Virus record (IMG/VR): IMGVR_UViG_3300010155_001996
Coordinates: 1-20,061 of that record
Reading direction: 5' to 3' (one strand)
Source of the DNA: a virus
Length of the DNA: 20,061 nt
Within the stretch, counting starts at the first letter, position 1. Each line of letters opens with the position of its first letter. A model generated the notes under the pieces. That model ran no database searches. It was given only the letters and a program-made list of their open reading frames with translations, and had not been told where the DNA came from. This document shows, piece by piece, positions 8,301 to 14,486 of the stretch. The position numbers were made by a program, and so were the translations under genes.

Positions 8301-10981
8301 AAACTCTTTACCTTCTCTAAAGGAATCGTTATCTCTTCAACAGTAGTATCAACCCTTCGTAAACCTTTATTCATAAGTTTTAATACACCTGTAACTGACC
8401 TTAATAAAGATTCTTCATTATCACCTTTATATCCTTCAATTCCTGTTTTATCAACCTTTAGTTTCCTATAAGGATACATCATTAAACTGGTTAAATCATC
8501 AGGATCCTTAACTACTACTCCTAATTCTTGCAATTCATTTAACATTTCATTCCATTTAGGATTATCAGTTTCGCTAAAAACCTTTGAATAGGTATTCATA
8601 CTCTCTATGTAATTACGAGCAAGCAATTGATTCTGGACTAAATAAAGTGAATCCCAGTCAAAATCAATACCTCTCTGCTTACTTTGCATTATTTCTTTTA
8701 CTCTTGATTCACCTACAGTAATATTTCGTATAAGACTCTCAAGTTGTCCCGCAGTTTTCACAAATACAGTGTTAAGTTTAGGATTCTCACTTATTGTTCC
8801 TTTACCCATATTAGCTACAGTCTCATTTATATTATTAGCATGACGAAGAATATCAGTTACTTTCTCAATGCTAAGTACAACATTATTATCTTTTACTTCC
8901 CCTCTCTCTATACGGATTCTAAGCTTAGGATCTATCATAATAGTTTTAGGTAATTCTCCTAGACTTCCATCACTTGCATTTCCTGATATCCATTCAGTAT
9001 TACTTTCAGTAGTAACAGATTCATTTAAAACCTTTTGCATTGTTAGTGCTACTTCATATTTAACCTCGTTAGTTATATTATCCCTAGAAGCTTCCAAGAC
9101 CTCAATAAAATCATCTTGCGTTCTAATCTTACCTTTGCCTTCCCAATCAATTTCCCTTATTAAATCCTCTATTTCTGTAGCTTCTTTCTCAGTAATCAAA
9201 GCTCTCGCTTTAACATTTTTAGTAGTTGTCCCCTTTATCCAAAGATAAAATTCATCAAACAATGGGAATGATTTATCAGAGACAGGAAGTTCAGGGCTTT
9301 TTTGTTCTCGTGCATTTGATTTTTCTGTTACCTCATATGAATCTGATACAATCTCTAGATCTTCTGCTTTTTGTCTCAAGTTCTTAAAAGTTCTTGATGT
9401 AAGAGGATTAATATGCTCCATTTGACCTCTTCCAAGAGTAGGGTAAATGTCATACATTCGTGGTTGAGCCTCTCCAAGAACATTTAAATTAGATCTTATC
9501 TCTCGCATTCTTACCTTGTTCATTTCAGGAGTAAGTGGACGACCTCTCCTATTTAAAAATGCTCCTATCAATAATGATTGCATGACATCTTGAGGTTCTA
9601 GAGGAGCTCCCTGGCCTGCATGTAAAATAAGTTTAGCATTCATAATAGCAGTACCACCAATTATACGTTTCCAATTTGCTAAACTACTCTTAAAATCTTC
9701 CTTTACAGATTCCTTCATCATTTCCTTACCATAAAAGCGTCGCTGTGAATTTAATGCATCTCGTAGAACTTCTATGGATTTTGCGTGCTTCTCTCCTATA
9801 GAAGCAACTGGATTTAATAAATCTATAAAATATTTCTTTCCCTTATAAGTATGTTCAATTAGAGATGATCCTTCAAGTGCATTTTTCCTACTATTACCTA
9901 TTATCTTTGAATTCATAAGTAACTTATCTACAAGCATATTCTCTTTCCCAAAATAGTTGTGCTTGAATGCTGCTCGAATACCAGACTTAAAATCATCCTT
10001 AGTAATAGACTGCTTACCTGCAGCTGGAAGAAGTTTTAATAATCCAAATCCTGCACCTACTCCTACACCCCATAATGGTGCAAGGAAGTCATACTCTCTA
10101 CCTTCATTTAATGATGCTGTCCCTTCAAATACAGCGTCTATCATGCCAAACATCATCCCTTCTTGGACCATACTTCCTGTAATAAAACCAAACTTATTAG
10201 GATTACGTTTCATCAAAACATCCACAAAATCCTGCATAGGACGAGTACCTATATTCTTTTTAAATGTCTCGGCAAGTAATTTACCTTCCTTAGCTGTTAA
10301 TTTGCCTAATTTTTGCCCTTCTATTACAATGCTATCTATTGCATCTGAAGCTGTTTTACCCCAATTATCAACTACACCTTTTCCTGCTCTATCCCATCTA
10401 GATTTCATTGAAAGATGAGCAACAGTCTTTCCTACCTGTTTATTTACAACATCTCGTGCTATCTTTGTAGAGAATAATTCAGTACCCCTAGAAGCCTCTT
10501 TTATTGCCTTCTGCGTTGCTTTAATAGAAGCTTTAACAGTTTTAGCACCTACTGCTTTTATTAAAGGTTTAGCTGCAAGTTGGACAGCCTTTGCTCCCAA
10601 CTTCATAGGTCCACCAATAACAAATCCTACAGTACCACCTACAGCTGCTCCAGCTTTTCCCAAAGCAGTTTCTGGAGTAAGATATTCTTTTTCTATTTCC
10701 TCAGATACAAGTAAACTTGGTAACCCAAATCCTGCTGTTTCAGTAAAGCTCCAGAGTGATTGTCCAAGTAAATCTATTGCAGCATTTCTCGGTTCATCTC
10801 TTTCAAAAGTAGTAGTAGGCAAAGCAGCCCGTAATAAATTCATATCACCAGAAACAGGTTTTACAGCCCTGGTTGAGGTACCCTTTAATAAATCTGGTGT
10901 TTTGAAATAGTCCTCAAATGATGGTGTTCTGATAGTGCTAGTATCAGTTGGGGCTACTAAAAGATCATATAAAGTAGGCAT
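2369..10981 (-). CDS. Giant 2870-aa virion protein, candidate double-psi beta-barrel RNA polymerase
   Basis: A single uninterrupted 8.6-kb gene fills 43% of the window. Residues about 106-146 and 299-322 are Gly/Ala-rich and hydrophobic, as in phage proteins that cross the host envelope during ejection. Residues 1945-1963 read RYPRTSPNDLAILRLKSFL, and residues 1984-1990 read GDYDVDE. The spacing R-x-P, then a hydrophobic stretch, then D-x-D-x-D-E resembles the beta-prime catalytic loop of multisubunit-type RNA polymerases and of the single-chain phage enzymes related to them (crAss-like phage virion polymerase, YonO). The three Asp (1985, 1987, 1989) would bind the catalytic magnesium. Lys 1826 and 1830 (GGKAVIK) are candidates for the partner-barrel lysines, but this is a guess. 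The protein has a single cysteine, 11 residues from its end. The likely role is transcription of early phage genes after ejection. It might instead be a purely structural or polyvalent protein with a degenerate barrel. The gene is certain; the polymerase call is about 60-65%. Confidence 0.65.
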   Translation of the reverse strand: MPTLYDLLVAPTDTSTIRTPSFEDYFKTPDLLKGTSTRAVKPVSGDMNLLRAALPTTTFERDEPRNAAIDLLGQSLWSFTETAGFGLPSLLVSEEIEKEYLTPETALGKAGAAVGGTVGFVIGGPMKLGAKAVQLAAKPLIKAVGAKTVKASIKATQKAIKEASRGTELFSTKIARDVVNKQVGKTVAHLSMKSRWDRAGKGVVDNWGKTASDAIDSIVIEGQKLGKLTAKEGKLLAETFKKNIGTRPMQDFVDVLMKRNPNKFGFITGSMVQEGMMFGMIDAVFEGTASLNEGREYDFLAPLWGVGVGAGFGLLKLLPAAGKQSITKDDFKSGIRAAFKHNYFGKENMLVDKLLMNSKIIGNSRKNALEGSSLIEHTYKGKKYFIDLLNPVASIGEKHAKSIEVLRDALNSQRRFYGKEMMKESVKEDFKSSLANWKRIIGGTAIMNAKLILHAGQGAPLEPQDVMQSLLIGAFLNRRGRPLTPEMNKVRMREIRSNLNVLGEAQPRMYDIYPTLGRGQMEHINPLTSRTFKNLRQKAEDLEIVSDSYEVTEKSNAREQKSPELPVSDKSFPLFDEFYLWIKGTTTKNVKARALITEKEATEIEDLIREIDWEGKGKIRTQDDFIEVLEASRDNITNEVKYEVALTMQKVLNESVTTESNTEWISGNASDGSLGELPKTIMIDPKLRIRIERGEVKDNNVVLSIEKVTDILRHANNINETVANMGKGTISENPKLNTVFVKTAGQLESLIRNITVGESRVKEIMQSKQRGIDFDWDSLYLVQNQLLARNYIESMNTYSKVFSETDNPKWNEMLNELQELGVVVKDPDDLTSLMMYPYRKLKVDKTGIEGYKGDNEESLLRSVTGVLKLMNKGLRRVDTTVEEITIPLEKVKSFEAYLNKQGINTEKHFLEEFHGNVERKLFMDIISDPKVKLISSDIARLNDLASLDSPFATFSPPGEGGVMFSVHPIAVIGDAKNKGRSLQIAGRSWHELYNDYIGYDPSRPSIPIKGGLVDRSNGIVSFDRVIQINNTNDLQVLRSIVQRKGSQEGENAAQAVIDFVNVLDPRDNLKHSMASYIKRSNHPDHFLNFLLSKGLMTTEYNNKVIKYVFKGDALTGSEAQHKENRALVANWLKNFGIYSTDMEKLATAAEGDIDTIIDNKYRIRGTSSISQQEFFTRYFPDHTGWSSRINDPIEQLEFLTNTIKNRDGSIYHSAHDALIEKMTLSERINGQTVSISGKTVIRNKNGRYHDLYRRVSSDVQKIIVLREGSESIPVLTVQDGKSKVTMKNMQKGPFTNLFKDLEVPFVFVDGDMKAFMYIGRDIQSTNVNVLDMDSPHSISGFGKDADARAKNLKADFNKVLQNYVWEDGSSTGVKLIRLGSGKQVLGVPSNSHEKVRDLFIERIYDVYYEQGNQEVRGLLDNMRDGLRRDGAWGDIHVDAMRSIIIESMVQGKNDKRFLDIVHGSNKEFADLGKRLSLYHTPKFRRIDHSILNSMRNNARWSFDAADGRILDTYAAKNKAGFIVWNDMDMAKIEPSVRQKLEKKATTWNNMLGSREDPGGYDSISFISRDYRRFLELFYGVDREGSAVFKPIISSNGEEYMMFAKTVFVYDPGIQESIFNKHPDLDIMLTRSADKMKSAMSEVEWNRQGNPDRPVYIDKTVGEMENITTPEIAQYMKEIPLNTIGVSVIPEKQMRARQSLSLTNYMSSGEAGEYYNTFYKARLDKILGVDKIGSEGGVMGQLMKNALYRRIALLKMKSVDPGITLADMQSTPEGLEGVGHQMQWAALGGDPRAMGDSHIVNAIKSQFLDPLLSPPSETNHGEVYGGKAVIKQNFRFRDLDPTIRKGEKGENVEIYQGEIVLPHYAREGHVSFRDADLDLRAVDSNGNVKNLKKVFKSLFKEEEPRLTDKDLDEAYNDLLKTSNLGIMHETIKSLDPTWSIGILTTRYPRTSPNDLAILRLKSFLGEADGNTAIVNGFDVLNIFEGDYDVDEVDFMWAMNKGTWNHISRVKKHWVNTKDVSFYEGDVPEMRILDRGYSNQGWNTFDANNRVFKQGIGIVQKTPRLINHMANLGVLNKETGRQDLMKSGPNNEFIISVDYDNSSFFDRMALESQLIIDYWKGVNSKIVNKMPMWRMDALFETMANSVSREDVKDSLQGRRHKQLNNKGPNNSSIRIFRKHNVKTGKEEDLSAVEITILKTLMKEHSDFLTLSTEVYDNTGQGRPASYQDIITKSNRYFNDHLNDLGKQTFLSVIRKHGYSDEVRNLFGVKSVQRKKKVDEKMNSFYGDKKFEYQASFMEKVQDEKAQNKPFGEYNYLWYSRNPFVEGAETHATQTKTSGGKHGSIAERIYREILYRDPLAEDSNSGKNETILQGDLYIEMQAATNAILNENYSGLTRERMKEILPGLTKNVKDDINYIKYLKRAKGRLLKNYKMNENTRVKRVEGMDSIIKELEGKLYEILSTEYLETGDVKHLKYLKMVDVTREKDMKEATIQWYTLHALHERFRPSNREKFFDSIRKTQVLGAELYAENADMGYTSKHMGRTLTTAEQTRRRMNPLSDIQSIEAEIMERLNDGFETPGWGMAYLLEYAMPTRTDGATTIGIYNGEPIPISTKSSGRFKRTIRFMLDKYNNETNKQVKLEYKNFLEQLAQRYTAYSNFFDRNFEHIPLNDRNMMSVINNVPGYNRKLTGTWDRYESIHTEKGMFSKDAFGMGPEYDSHISFYRRLIADGQSKDTKLQFEKLHETLSRTQQLMMENNYMDPVSYFVMNENVATDLSNLGLDRVIQGGYTEPGRISPHSTSPDVQMLVGRGDGISIKPLALLGNYRLSMLKRLIKQGQDIKIKQKVPSDTIEDLQRKRRKAGHCTPLVEPTVNY
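5015..5149 (-). other. Predicted polymerase catalytic loop (D-x-D-x-D) coding segment
   Basis: Codons 1945-1989 of the giant gene. Arg1945-x-Pro1947 is followed by a hydrophobic strand, a short turn with GNTAIV, and then GDYDVDE. In cellular RNA polymerases the matching segment runs from R-x-P-T-L-H to NADFDGD. The glycine usually found between the second and third Asp is Val here. Variants with other residues at that position occur in phage single-chain enzymes, to my recollection. Confidence 0.6.
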
Positions 10982-10984
10982 ATA

Positions 10985-11923
10985 TTATTTAAATCCTCCT
11001 ATTGCTCCTACACCTCCTGTAGGGCTTTTGTATAATGATGATAGTTCTTGCTCAAACTTCTTATCTTCTATTAAAGTTTTAATATCCAGCTCTTTCTCAG
11101 TATCCTCACTATAAAAACCATATTCTGAAGAATACTGTTCTCTCATTACATTTAGTTGCATAGTATTATAGTCAATGATATCCTTGAATAATAACATATT
11201 ATTCATCCTGTTTCCTAGTTTAGACATTTCTTGATATCTTCCTTCTAAGAAAGGGAGTCCTTTTACCTGCGGAGTCTTTTCTAATTGTTCAGACGTCATA
11301 TAACGGAACCATTTAGAATCATACATTCCTATTTTCCCTTCATAAAGCTTGACAGCTTCATTCAATTCATTATAAACCTTCTCTTGATTATCACTGTCTT
11401 TTGTAAAATCGAGAAAACTAGTCTGATGCCATTCAGGATATGCTTGAGAATGTGCTAAATTCCTTAACTTAACTGTCTCAGCCAACTCACTCTTCAACTT
11501 CATAACTACATCACGATCTTCTCTAAACTCTTTATATTCATCCTCAAAAAGTTCTATATGTGTATTAAGAGTTGCTATCTGACTTGCGATATCCTCTTTT
11601 TTTTGTAAAGCAGACTTTTCTTCCATTTTGAGAATATCTTCTCCAGTAGTTGCCAATGTCTCTTGTATTTTTTTAGCAAATTTAGGATCACCTGAAATTT
11701 GGCCAATGAGTTCATTATCTTGTAGAAAGTCTCTTAAACCCTTGTGTGGTGTTTCCCTTTCCTTTTTGTTTTCAATCTCAAGAATGTTATTTATAGAATC
11801 TTTAACAGCCTTTTCCTTGTTAGCTGCTACCAAAGCCAATGAATCATTAATAGCTCGTGATTTTTCTCTTTGTAATCTTATTCTCTCAGATCTACTTAAA
11901 TCTACTGTTGTACTATCACTCAT
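10985..11923 (-). CDS. Helical, cysteine-free internal virion protein candidate (312 aa)
   Basis: The product is highly charged and almost all predicted helix. Coiled-coil-like stretches lie near residues 10-60 and 95-150, and the C-terminus is short and glycine-rich (SPTGGVGAIGGFK). It has no cysteine, signal peptide or membrane segment. An AAAGGA Shine-Dalgarno eight bases before the ATG supports the start. The stop codon sits four bases before the giant gene's ATG, so the two are probably translationally coupled. Position between the 522-aa protein and the giant protein suggests a scaffold-like or internal core protein that assembles with them. I do not recognise a named family, and the role is inferred from context only. 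Confidence 0.7.
   Translation of the reverse strand: MSDSTTVDLSRSERIRLQREKSRAINDSLALVAANKEKAVKDSINNILEIENKKERETPHKGLRDFLQDNELIGQISGDPKFAKKIQETLATTGEDILKMEEKSALQKKEDIASQIATLNTHIELFEDEYKEFREDRDVVMKLKSELAETVKLRNLAHSQAYPEWHQTSFLDFTKDSDNQEKVYNELNEAVKLYEGKIGMYDSKWFRYMTSEQLEKTPQVKGLPFLEGRYQEMSKLGNRMNNMLLFKDIIDYNTMQLNVMREQYSSEYGFYSEDTEKELDIKTLIEDKKFEQELSSLYKSPTGGVGAIGGFK
10995..11000 (-). promoter_or_regulatory. Distant Shine-Dalgarno for the giant gene, inside the previous gene
   Basis: AGGAGG on the minus strand lies within the last codons of the 312-aa gene, 13 bases before the ATG at 10981. This spacing is longer than usual. The giant gene may therefore depend on ribosomes terminating at the overlapping upstream stop, which would keep its level low. 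Confidence 0.55.
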
Positions 11924-11954
11924 TAATTTATCCTTTCATTGTATATTGAGAAAC

Positions 11955-13523
11955 CTAAGGGCTCAATGAATGTGTCATTTTTGCTATAGATTCTTCTGCT
12001 AGCATCCATATATCAAGTTCTTCTGACATATATTGTCCATAATATCGTATATCTTTTGTAGAACCATTACGTATCATCTCATCCCATGCTTCCATTTGTT
12101 TTAATATTATATTATCTATCTCTTCTACAAGCGTGATATATAAAGTTCCTGAAGTATTCCCTTCCTTTTCTAACTTTCTTTGTGTTCCAATTTTCTGCAA
12201 TAATCCAGATGTTTGTAGGAACTTCCTGAAATCTGCTCTACTTGCTTCAGCTGCTTCAATAGGGAAATCTGGTGTTGTTATAGGTGGAGCTAAATATCTC
12301 ATTGTTTTCTGCGATGTATCTTCAATATTCTGGTTTAATTCAATAAGACTACTCAATTGATTTACCATAGCACTTTGTCCTATAGCTTGAAGTAAGTACA
12401 ACTGTTTATATTGCTCTACACCATTTAGAGTAATTGTACCACCATTTACTATTGCTTCTAAAGTATTGCTAACTGTACCTCCTACTTCCTGATTCCCAAA
12501 CACATATGAAAGTCCCTCAATTGTAGCATTAAAGTTAACAATATCTGTATCTGTAATTCGTTTATCTAATTTATTATTTTCGAACATATCTTTTATAGTT
12601 GACTTTACAGAATCATAAACACCAGTAAAGGATTTGGTATCAGATCCACTAGCATCAGTCCATCTTATAACTGTTTCACCTTCATCATCAGTACCTACTC
12701 CTAATGAGGTTGCAAATGCTGCTGCCATCTCTCTATATTTGCTTGAAGCCAAATTAGCGTCAGGATTATTAACAAGTACACTTGCATATGCTATATTTGT
12801 ATCTCTGTTAGATTGCTGCATCTTCTCATAATCTGTCTTAGATGCAAAAGTAGGATTATTATTTATTAAACTTGTCTTTAATCCAGTCATAGTATAACCT
12901 ATTAACTCTTCAGATTTTGGCCCAAGTGTAGGAACTCCATTTGTTATCACCAAATCATGTATATTTTCATCGATGAATCCCTCATCTATTAATTGAGTTA
13001 ATACATAAGGATTCTCATAACCCCCCATATCATTTATCGCATTTTCAAAATCACTAATATCAGATTGAGTTAGCCATCCAGGAGTAGGATCCCCTCCTAG
13101 CTGTGTTGAAAATCTAGCAGAAATTGCTGGACTTGTTATATTTCTCCCTCTATTAAATCCTGTATTAAAAGCAGTATAGTTAGCTTTATTTTCCTCATTA
13201 GTCCCAGGTGTTATACCCTTCTCAAGAAGTAAAGTTGCAAGTGTCTGTGCCTGTGTTTCCTCAGCACGTGGAGTTGCGGCAAAATCAACACTAGAAAAAT
13301 CAGGATTCCCACTTGCATCAAATGTAAGGTCATCACCATATTGTGCAAGTAATTGTTGTTGGAAACTCGTTTCCTGCATCTCCTTAGCATGTGCCTGACT
13401 ACTTCTTTGCATCTTTAAAGCATGTTTTTGTGACTCCTCTTGCAGTTTCAATGCACTTGGTTCTAACATACGATTCAATGTTTCAAAAAGTAATGCTGCT
13501 TCTCCAAATCCTGTTTCAGCCAT
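11955..13523 (-). CDS. Cysteine-free internal virion protein candidate (522 aa)
   Basis: Residues about 15-55 form a Gln/Lys/Met-rich amphipathic helix (ALKMQRSSQAHAKEMQET), followed by a mixed helical and polar body rich in Asn, Thr and Ser. There is no cysteine or obvious membrane segment. The gene starts with ATGGCTGA, which contains the TGA stop of the permuted-Hint gene, giving an 8-base overlap. A strong AGGAGG lies seven bases upstream, inside the Hint-coding sequence. The stop is TAG. Immediate coupling to the permuted-Hint gene suggests coordinated stoichiometry. By position and composition it fits an ejected or tail-core protein of a short-tailed phage. I recognise no catalytic motif and assign no function. 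Confidence 0.7.
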   Translation of the reverse strand: MAETGFGEAALLFETLNRMLEPSALKLQEESQKHALKMQRSSQAHAKEMQETSFQQQLLAQYGDDLTFDASGNPDFSSVDFAATPRAEETQAQTLATLLLEKGITPGTNEENKANYTAFNTGFNRGRNITSPAISARFSTQLGGDPTPGWLTQSDISDFENAINDMGGYENPYVLTQLIDEGFIDENIHDLVITNGVPTLGPKSEELIGYTMTGLKTSLINNNPTFASKTDYEKMQQSNRDTNIAYASVLVNNPDANLASSKYREMAAAFATSLGVGTDDEGETVIRWTDASGSDTKSFTGVYDSVKSTIKDMFENNKLDKRITDTDIVNFNATIEGLSYVFGNQEVGGTVSNTLEAIVNGGTITLNGVEQYKQLYLLQAIGQSAMVNQLSSLIELNQNIEDTSQKTMRYLAPPITTPDFPIEAAEASRADFRKFLQTSGLLQKIGTQRKLEKEGNTSGTLYITLVEEIDNIILKQMEAWDEMIRNGSTKDIRYYGQYMSEELDIWMLAEESIAKMTHSLSP

Positions 13524-14475
13524 TATTCTTCCTCCTTACATAGAATGAATGATTACCTGTAGCCAGAATTCTACCATTAACAAGTAAATATCCTCTATCA
13601 TTTTTATGTCTAAATGTTTCAACAACTTCCTTTTTCTCTATAATCCCTGTCTCTATATTGTAAGAGGCTACCATATCTCCTTCTTTTATTTTAGATATAT
13701 CCTTATCATCTACCTTTGTATCAGCTGAAAAACAAGTCATTCCCCAATTTGCTCCCATATCGCCAAGTGCTGTATATGTTCCTCCTGTCCATTCAGTACC
13801 TCCTGTATATCCTGTCTCAAACTCAGGGGTAGTAGCAGCACTAGAATGTGCCAGGGTTGCCGAACTACCAATAAATCCTGCAAATAAATCAGTTTCTCGT
13901 TGAGCTAAATCAAAAAGACCTGCCTCTAAAGCAGATTTCTCTCCTACTTGACCAGCTTCATATTGGGTTCTTGATTTTTCAATATCTTCTGTTAGAGTTT
14001 CTTTTCCCTGTTGCATCAGATAATCACCAGTAGATGCTACTAATCCTGTACTACCAACTTGAGATTCCATCTTCTCCCTTTGTTTCCCATATTCAGATCC
14101 TTTCCAGGAAATATCTGATTCAAATATATCTTTCTGAGATTCAGCTGCTGTATCATAAGTTTCCTGTAGTGATAGAGCTTTATCGGTTAGATGTCCAAGG
14201 GAATCTATCATAGCCTGATAAGATGCTTTATCTCGTTTTATTGCAGCTTTTGCAGCTTTATCATTTCCTACATATGATCCCCACTTATTACGATTATGTA
14301 CTAACACTCCTTCAGCATAATAGTTGTGGTTGTCAGATACTTCTATATTGTAAACATCCTCAGTACTAGGGACAGATTCTATACTCTCTACTACTTCTTC
14401 CTTCCCATCATAATTTAAAAGTAAATCTCCCTTTCGTACATGCTGTAATTGAATAAATTCTCTTATAATTTCCAT
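13516..14475 (-). CDS. Circularly permuted Hint (intein-like) protein: IC - helical cargo - IN
   Basis: Residues 1-61 are the C-terminal half of a Hint/intein domain: KGDLLL strand, VYNIEV, DNHNYY (block F) and GVLVHN (block G, His60-Asn61). Residues 62-247 are a helical cargo ending in a flexible Thr/Gly/Trp stretch. Residues 248-319 are the N-terminal half: Cys248-FSADTKV (block A), KEGDMVASYN, and TGNHSFYV (block B, Thr306-x-x-His309). Placed in normal order the two halves make one complete mini-Hint domain of about 133 residues with no homing endonuclease. Cys248 is the only cysteine in the protein. The residue after Asn61 is Arg, so standard transesterification is not possible; A-type bacterial intein-like domains also lack this nucleophile. 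Expected outcomes are a circular cargo, release of a linear cargo, or head-to-tail joining of monomers. The start is fixed by AAAGGAG four bases before the ATG. The cargo resembles its helical neighbours and is likely an internal virion protein. Hint halves: very confident; products: inferred. Confidence 0.9.
   Translation of the reverse strand: MEIIREFIQLQHVRKGDLLLNYDGKEEVVESIESVPSTEDVYNIEVSDNHNYYAEGVLVHNRNKWGSYVGNDKAAKAAIKRDKASYQAMIDSLGHLTDKALSLQETYDTAAESQKDIFESDISWKGSEYGKQREKMESQVGSTGLVASTGDYLMQQGKETLTEDIEKSRTQYEAGQVGEKSALEAGLFDLAQRETDLFAGFIGSSATLAHSSAATTPEFETGYTGGTEWTGGTYTALGDMGANWGMTCFSADTKVDDKDISKIKEGDMVASYNIETGIIEKKEVVETFRHKNDRGYLLVNGRILATGNHSFYVRRKNNG
13519..13734 (-). other. Hint N-terminal half (IN), 72 codons
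   Basis: Codons 248-319. Cys248 would carry out the N-S acyl shift at the Thr247-Cys248 bond, and Thr306 and His309 of block B would assist. The half ends right after block B with RRKNNG, which is shorter than the roughly 100-residue N-half of cyanobacterial DnaE split inteins. Confidence 0.88.
13531..13536 (-). promoter_or_regulatory. Shine-Dalgarno of the 522-aa gene embedded in the Hint half
   Basis: AGGAGG doubles as the Arg314-Arg315 codons of the IN half and lies seven bases before the ATG at 13523. The C-terminal tail of the Hint half is therefore partly constrained by the next gene's ribosome binding site. Confidence 0.75.
13735..14292 (-). other. Cargo segment between the permuted Hint halves, 186 codons
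   Basis: Codons 62-247. The cargo begins Arg62-Asn-Lys-Trp and ends Gly-Met-Thr247. Residues about 70-205 are charged and helical. Residues about 213-247 are a low-complexity Thr/Gly/Trp tether with a repeated TGGT unit, suitable for bringing the two Hint halves together. It contains no cysteine. Confidence 0.75.
14293..14475 (-). other. Hint C-terminal half (IC), 61 codons
   Basis: Codons 1-61, beginning at the gene's own start codon and ending His60-Asn61. Asn61 cyclisation would break the bond to Arg62. The half includes the strand before block F, so it is longer than the roughly 35-residue C-half of DnaE split inteins and pairs exactly with the short IN half. Confidence 0.88.
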
Positions 14476-14479
14476 AATT

Positions 14480-14486
14480 CTCCTTT
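14480..14486 (-). promoter_or_regulatory. Shine-Dalgarno that fixes the start of the permuted Hint gene
   Basis: The minus strand reads TAA AGGAG AATT ATG. The upstream gene's TAA overlaps the Shine-Dalgarno. Termination of the 321-aa gene followed by re-initiation four bases later would place the IC half at a true N-terminus. Confidence 0.8.

Noticed and set aside
9957-10418. A 153-codon open frame on the plus strand inside the giant gene
   Set aside because: It is antisense to a continuous, well-supported gene, has low-complexity Ser/Pro/Asn composition expected from an AT-rich antisense frame, and has no neighbours on that strand.
2369-10981. N4-type (T7-fold) virion RNA polymerase
   Set aside because: The size and context would fit, but I could not find T7-type motifs, whereas the D-x-D-x-D-E loop fits the two-barrel class better.
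13516-14475. Homing endonuclease inside the Hint domain
   Set aside because: The two halves together are only about 133 residues, the size of a minimal domain, and no LAGLIDADG or HNH motif is present.
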